Under the pieces are notes generated by a model that was not told where the DNA came from, did no database searches, and saw nothing but the letters and a program-made list of their open reading frames with translations. From positions 663,501 through 727,500 of the forward strand of contig BEIF01000001.1 of NCBI GenBank assembly GCA_002898215.1: a stretch of 64,000 nucleotides of DNA, in the 5' to 3' direction. The position numbers and the translations under genes were made by a program. The DNA is from a bacterium HR29. GTDB lineage: Bacteria; Chloroflexota; Dehalococcoidia; Tepidiformales; Tepidiformaceae. This document shows positions 60,169 to 64,000 of this stretch, in pieces (positions within the stretch are counted from its first letter, which is position 1; each line of letters begins with the position of its first letter).

Positions 60169-61194
60169 TCAAAGTTTCGAGTCGACCTGGGAGAATCCGA
60201 AGTACTGGTTCAGCGCCGAGAGCCGTCCGCTCAGCAAGAGGACGCCGAGCCCGATGAGCATGAGGGCTGCCGCGACCTCCACGGCGGGAGTCCATCGCTG
60301 GAGGGCGCGGACCATCCGGGTGGCATCGCTCACGGCCAGGGCTGCTGCCAGGAAGGGAACCGCGAACCCGAGGGCATAGAAGCCGAGGAGGTACGTACCG
60401 GTAACCACGTCGCCCGATTGGCTGGCCAAGGAAAGGATGCCACCCAGCACCGGTCCCACGCACGGCGTCCACCCGGCAGCCAGGGCAGCACCGGTCACGG
60501 CCGAGCGCACGTACCCCGCCTTCCGACCGGCGCCGGGGTCGAATTGGACGGTGCGGGAGAGGAGCGAAAACTGGACGATCCCCGAGAACTTCAGCCAGGC
60601 GACGAGGGCCGCTCCCATCAGAAGGCCCACGCGCAGCCGGTCCCCTCGGATGTCGGCGAGCTCTACGATGCCCACGAGCAGGAGGGAGACGGCGGCGAGC
60701 ATCGCCGCGGACTTCAAGAGCGAGCCTTTACCGTAGGACGGCACGAGCGAGGCGCCGAGCACGATGACCACGATGCCGGCTCCCTGCTGCAGCTCCCGCT
60801 GGTGGTCCTGCAGGAAGTACCCCAGGGCGCCCGCACCCGCTCCGAGGGCGATGAACACGGCCGCCAAGCCGAGCAGGAACGCGGCCGCCTGACGGAGCAC
60901 CGCCCCTCGGCTCGCGGCGATCCGGCCATCCTCGATGCTGGCGCCCGCCACCTGCGTGAGGTAGATGGGCACGAGCGGCAGCACACAGGGGGACACGACC
61001 GACAGCACGCCGGCGGCGTAGGCGAGGAGCGGCCCGCCAGCCCCACGGAGGTCGAACGAATCTGCGGAGAGCCCGAAGGCGAGCACGCCCGCCACCGGCA
61101 ACAGGCCCAACACCCCCAAGACCGCGTACGCAGGCCAGGCCGCGGATGTCCGTTCGCCCCGGGTGGTTCCAAGCTCGGCTGAAGCGCTGCCCAT
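60169..61194 (-). CDS. CcdA-family cytochrome c biogenesis/thiol-transport protein
   Basis: Polytopic protein of about 341 aa. Two conserved Cys that shuttle electrons occur in SPCVLPLVPIYL and GWTPCVGPVLGGIL, the CcdA/DsbD-beta pattern. Moves reducing power from cytosolic thioredoxin to outer thiol proteins. The start at 61194 has GGAAGG just upstream; an ATG at 61206 lacks a ribosome site. Downstream of the Crp/Fnr gene by ~50 bp on the same strand. Confidence 0.9.
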   Translation of the reverse strand: MGSASAELGTTRGERTSAAWPAYAVLGVLGLLPVAGVLAFGLSADSFDLRGAGGPLLAYAAGVLSVVSPCVLPLVPIYLTQVAGASIEDGRIAASRGAVLRQAAAFLLGLAAVFIALGAGAGALGYFLQDHQRELQQGAGIVVIVLGASLVPSYGKGSLLKSAAMLAAVSLLLVGIVELADIRGDRLRVGLLMGAALVAWLKFSGIVQFSLLSRTVQFDPGAGRKAGYVRSAVTGAALAAGWTPCVGPVLGGILSLASQSGDVVTGTYLLGFYALGFAVPFLAAALAVSDATRMVRALQRWTPAVEVAAALMLIGLGVLLLSGRLSALNQYFGFSQVDSKL

Positions 61195-61243
61195 TTCGCC
61201 TTCCATGGTGACACGCTGCCCGACCGAAGGCACGTGTCGGCGG

Positions 61244-61984
61244 TCACGTTGGCTCCTGGGCGCGGCGGCCTTCCCCGATCGAGCCTCGCTCAGCGGCCCG
61301 GCGCTCGAGGCCCTCGACATCGGCAACGGCGATGAAGCGGCGTTCGGCCGTCACCAGCCCTGCGCGCTCGAACTCGTTCAGGGTGCGCCACACGGTTTCC
61401 CGGGTCGTCCCCAGGAGCTCGGCCAGTTCCTGGTGCGTGAAGCCCTCGATACGGCCGGAATTCCGGGCAAGGCGGAGGAGCAGCCTCGCTAACCGGGCCG
61501 GAACGGAGCGGACGGCCACGTTCTCCAGCTCGTCCTCGGCAGCCCGTAGCCTCCGGGCGACGCTGTGGAGGATGGCGAGCGCAGCGCTCGGGTGTTCGCG
61601 CAGCAGCTCCTGGATGTCCTGCCGGCTCATCACGCAGATGGCCGAGTCTTCGATGGCCTCGGCGAAGGTGTCCCCCATTCGCTGGGCGACGGTTGGCATG
61701 TCGCCGAACGTGGCCCCCGGTTCGAGGATGCCGACGACGACCTTTCGGCCGCCGCCCGTGAGTCGGTAGAGCGCCACCCGTCCGGTCTTCAGGAGGAAGA
61801 GCCCCTCCGGCGTGACGCCGGGGTGGTACACGACCGTCCCTCGGCGCGCCGTCATCATCGGCAGGCGCGCTCCGATGCGGGCGACGAAGTCGTCGGGAAC
61901 CCCGTGGAAGAGCTCGTGCGCGCGGAGCAGGGCGACCCGTTCCGAGAGGTTGCTCGGCGCGTCGGAGGTGCGGCTCGTCGTCAT
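61244..61984 (-). CDS. Crp/Fnr-family transcriptional regulator
   Basis: Regulator of 246 aa: an N-terminal cyclic-nucleotide-binding-like beta roll (about 25-135), a dimer helix, and a C-terminal winged helix (about 165-220) whose recognition helix TTRETVWRTLNEFE is nearly that of Crp (SRETVGR), predicting GTGA half-sites. The cNMP pocket lacks the Arg-Ser pair of E. coli Crp, and no FNR Cys cluster exists, so the signal is unknown. ATG 61984 follows GAGGAGGG and overlaps the thioredoxin-like stop. Confidence 0.92.
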   Translation of the reverse strand: MTTSRTSDAPSNLSERVALLRAHELFHGVPDDFVARIGARLPMMTARRGTVVYHPGVTPEGLFLLKTGRVALYRLTGGGRKVVVGILEPGATFGDMPTVAQRMGDTFAEAIEDSAICVMSRQDIQELLREHPSAALAILHSVARRLRAAEDELENVAVRSVPARLARLLLRLARNSGRIEGFTHQELAELLGTTRETVWRTLNEFERAGLVTAERRFIAVADVEGLERRAAERGSIGEGRRAQEPT

Positions 61985-62292
61985 CCACGGCCCTCCTCGC
62001 CGAATTCTACTCCTCGAGGTCGATCGCAAGTCCCGTCGCCCTCGTCGCCCGGGAGGAGCGCCTCGATCACCCGGAGGAGGGCGCCACAATCCGGCGTGCC
62101 GAGGTGGACGAGCCGTCCGCGAAAGGCGAACGCCGGCACGGCCCCGAACAGCTCCGAGGACGGCACCGTATCGATGTCGCGAACTTCGACGCGTACCCGT
62201 TCGAGCAGCGCCGGGCAGTCCAGCACTTTGCCCAGGGCACGCTGGCACCACGGGCAGGAGGGGTCGACGTAGACCACGAGGGGTTCGTCCAC
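61981..62292 (-). CDS. Thioredoxin-fold small protein (CPWC)
   Basis: Protein of 103 aa starting with VVYVDPSCPWCQRALGKVL; the CPWC motif and FRGRLVHLGTPD fit a glutaredoxin/thioredoxin-like fold. No signal peptide, so cytosolic. GTG start. First gene of the operon with the Crp/Fnr regulator and CcdA, consistent with thiol redox control and supply to CcdA. Confidence 0.82.
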   Translation of the reverse strand: MDEPLVVYVDPSCPWCQRALGKVLDCPALLERVRVEVRDIDTVPSSELFGAVPAFAFRGRLVHLGTPDCGALLRVIEALLPGDEGDGTCDRPRGVEFGEEGRG

Positions 62293-62326
62293 GCCGCGCA
62301 GGGTAGGGCGGGCTCGTTCTCCCGGC

Positions 62327-62342
62327 CGTGATGCGCGTCACG
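62327..62342. promoter_or_regulatory. Crp/Fnr-type palindrome CGTGA-N6-TCACG
   Basis: Perfect palindrome in the 84-bp gap between the divergent thioredoxin/Crp-Fnr/CcdA operon and the DUF3179 gene, 35 bp from each start. The GTGA half-site is what the regulator's recognition helix predicts, so autoregulation and control of both units is likely. Confidence 0.58.
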
Positions 62343-62376
62343 CCTCGGTGCCGAGGGCGGGGGCTACGATGCCGGC

Positions 62377-63594
62377 ATGAAGCTCGCCGTGCTGCTCGCC
62401 GCGCTCGTTGCCGTGGCCGTCGCGGGGACATCGTGTGGAGGTGACAGCTCCCCGGTGCCCACGCCGGCGCCCACGCCAGCCGCGTCCGACGCGACGCCGT
62501 TCGACTACGAGGCGTACCAGTTCTCCCTCCTGTGGCCCGAGACGGATTTCAGCAAACGGACCGTCTCCCTTCTCGAGATCATCAGCGGCGGCGTTTCGCC
62601 CGATGGCATCCCGCCGCTCGATGCCGACGGTGCCACCTCCATCGCTTCACCGCGGGCAGGGAAAGCGCGGTTCGTCCCCGCGGCGGCGGCTCAGTATCCC
62701 GAGCGGATCCCGGTGACGTACGTGGTCGTGAACGGCGAAGCGAAGGCGTACCCACTCCACATCCTCACCTGGCACGAGGTGGTGAACGATCTGGTCGGCG
62801 GCGTGCCGGTGGTGGTCACGTTCTGCCCGCTTTGCAACACCGCCCTCGCCTTCGAGCGGAGGGTCGGGGATACGGTGTTGGATTTCGGCGTGTCGGGGAT
62901 GCTGCGGAATTCCGACCTCATCATGTGGGACCGGCAGACGAAGAGCTGGTGGCAGCAGGCGCTCGGTGAGGCGATCGTCGGCACGTACGCCGGGACTCGG
63001 CTCCGCGCGATTCCAGCGCCCATCGTTTCGTTCGGGGAGTTCCTGCGCTCCTTCCCCGATGGGGCGGTGCTTTCCGAAAACACGGGGGTCGAGCGGAACT
63101 ACGGCATCAACCCGTACGACGGGTACGACAGGCCCACGAATACGCCGTTCCTCTTCGTGGGCGAACCCGACCCGAGATTGCCTCCCATGGAGCGGGTCGT
63201 CGGCCTCGCCAGCGGCGACGGTCCGCTTGCCGTGCCCTTCTCCGCGCTCGAGACGGTTCGCGTTGTCCATGCCGATGTGGAGGGTTCGCCGGTTGCCGTC
63301 TTCTGGGCACCGGGCACGGCCACGGCGCTCGGCGAGGGGTGGATACCGGACGCGCGCGATATCGGCAGTGCCACGGTCTTCTACCGGCGCGCTGGCGAGA
63401 TGGTGCTCGAATTCGAACTCGCCGGGGACGGTCGGTTCCGCGACCGCGGAACCGGAAGCGTTTGGACCCTCGCCGGGCTGGCCGTCGAGGGGCCGCTCGC
63501 CGGCACGCGGCTCGTCCCCGCCCCTCACCAGGTGCCGTTCTGGTTCGCCTGGGCGGCCTTCCATCCGGAAACGCGCGTCTGGCAGCCTGAGTGA
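62377..63594 (+). CDS. DUF3179 lipoprotein
   Basis: Protein of 405 aa with a lipoprotein signal (LAALVAVAVAGTSCGG, Cys near residue 20), a Pro/Thr linker, and the DUF3179 domain with the Cys pair in TFCPLCNTALAFER and the WHEVVND segment. The conserved Cys pair suggests metal or redox function on the cell surface. Divergent from the redox operon and sharing its Crp-type site. Exact role unknown. Confidence 0.85.
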   Translation: MKLAVLLAALVAVAVAGTSCGGDSSPVPTPAPTPAASDATPFDYEAYQFSLLWPETDFSKRTVSLLEIISGGVSPDGIPPLDADGATSIASPRAGKARFVPAAAAQYPERIPVTYVVVNGEAKAYPLHILTWHEVVNDLVGGVPVVVTFCPLCNTALAFERRVGDTVLDFGVSGMLRNSDLIMWDRQTKSWWQQALGEAIVGTYAGTRLRAIPAPIVSFGEFLRSFPDGAVLSENTGVERNYGINPYDGYDRPTNTPFLFVGEPDPRLPPMERVVGLASGDGPLAVPFSALETVRVVHADVEGSPVAVFWAPGTATALGEGWIPDARDIGSATVFYRRAGEMVLEFELAGDGRFRDRGTGSVWTLAGLAVEGPLAGTRLVPAPHQVPFWFAWAAFHPETRVWQPE

Positions 63595-63684
63595 CCGCTC
63601 GGACGCTGCCGAAGCCTCCGCGGCCGTGGTAGGCTGGCGGGCGCAATCGTTCCCTTTGTGAAAGGCGACGCGGGAGGCGACCCC

Positions 63685-64000
63685 ATGCGGTTCCGGTTTA
63701 CCCCCGAGCAGGAGGCGTTTCGCCAGGAGCTCCGCGAGTTCCTGCGCGAAGAGGTACCGAAGGCGGAAGCAGTCGATGGCTTCAGCCAGTCGTTCAGCAA
63801 GAAGCTGGCCGCGCGAGGCTGGATCGGGCTCGCGTGGCCGAAGGAGTACGGCGGCCAGGGGCTGGGGCCTATCGAACAGATGATCTACACGGAGGAGATG
63901 ATCCTCCACGACGCCCCGCGCGGCTACCACTTCGTGGCCGAACGTCAAGTCGGGCCATCGCTCATCCGTCACGGCACGGAAGAGCAGAAGCGAGAATGGA
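63685..64000 (+). CDS. Acyl-CoA dehydrogenase (3' end beyond window)
   Basis: First ~105 residues of a third acyl-CoA dehydrogenase of the same subfamily: RFRFTPEQEAFRQELREFLREE, then WPKEYGGQGLGPIEQMIYTEEM and the RQVGPSLIRHGTEEQKREW stretch. ATG 63685 follows CGGGAGG. The gene runs off the window end with no stop, so length and catalytic residue cannot be judged. Confidence 0.92.
   Translation, partial: MRFRFTPEQEAFRQELREFLREEVPKAEAVDGFSQSFSKKLAARGWIGLAWPKEYGGQGLGPIEQMIYTEEMILHDAPRGYHFVAERQVGPSLIRHGTEEQKREW

Overview
The window is a GC-rich, gene-dense bacterial chromosome segment. Gene content points to an aerobic, monoderm-like member of the Chloroflexota, perhaps near Tepidiformaceae. 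Three acyl-CoA dehydrogenases of one subfamily, an actinobacterial/Chloroflexota-style pbpA-fhaA-fhaB-ftsW-protein kinase cluster, a luciferase-like monooxygenase with an acetoacetate-decarboxylase-family partner, and frequent GTG/TTG starts with 4-nt ATGA/GTGA overlaps all fit. The taxonomic placement is inference; no rRNA is present.

Layout. 0-3 kb: ilvC, a TRIC-type membrane protein and an acyl-CoA dehydrogenase. 3-8.2 kb: a cell-wall/division and Ser/Thr-kinase cluster (class B PBP, two FHA proteins, convergent SEDS protein, kinase). 8.2-12.3 kb: LLM oxidoreductase plus ADC-family gene, convergent with two oligopeptide/dipeptide ABC ATPases. 12.5-16.7 kb: tRNA-Leu(UAG), a P-type cation ATPase, dodecin and an SDR. 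16.8-23.4 kb: an integrative element in a tRNA-Cys gene. 23.4-33 kb: tRNA-Leu(GAG), Rieske protein, TauE exporter, HAD, second acyl-CoA dehydrogenase, CinA, inositol-phosphatase family, nitroreductase, argS. 33-38.8 kb: LolD/FtsX-type ABC exporter, VOC protein, MBL hydrolase. 38.8-45.2 kb: argC-argJ-argB-argD-(SdpI)-argG. 45.2-54.8 kb: beta-propeller lipoprotein (apparent frameshift), leuS, bactofilin, YqgE, coaD-rsmD, and a GH18-like protein that has lost its catalytic residues. 54.8-59.5 kb: greA-lysS, NUDIX-serS, clpP. 59.6-64 kb: a thioredoxin-fold/Crp-Fnr/CcdA/NrtS-like redox operon, a DUF3179 lipoprotein and the start of a third acyl-CoA dehydrogenase.

The most notable region is the 6.5-kb integrative element (16826-23353). 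It is bounded by 46-bp direct repeats of the 5' half of tRNA-Cys, and its insertion separated tRNA-Cys from the tRNA-Leu gene just upstream, with which it was probably co-transcribed. It carries a tyrosine integrase, 11-bp-spaced GTGGTAC repeats inside each end, and a one-strand operon of mostly unknown small genes. That operon includes a replication module organised like phage lambda O/P: a winged-helix protein gene containing a strict 22-bp-period iteron array, followed directly by a DnaC-like loader. No capsid, portal, relaxase or conjugation gene is visible, so it looks like a self-replicating satellite or cryptic integrative plasmid.

Regulation visible in sequence: a Crp/Fnr-type protein whose own divergent promoter region holds a perfect CGTGA-N6-TCACG site; a TGTGA-N6-TCACA site at the expected start point of a small-gene promoter at 37.5 kb; and a promoter-proximal terminator-like hairpin in the greA leader, reminiscent of E. 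coli GraL.
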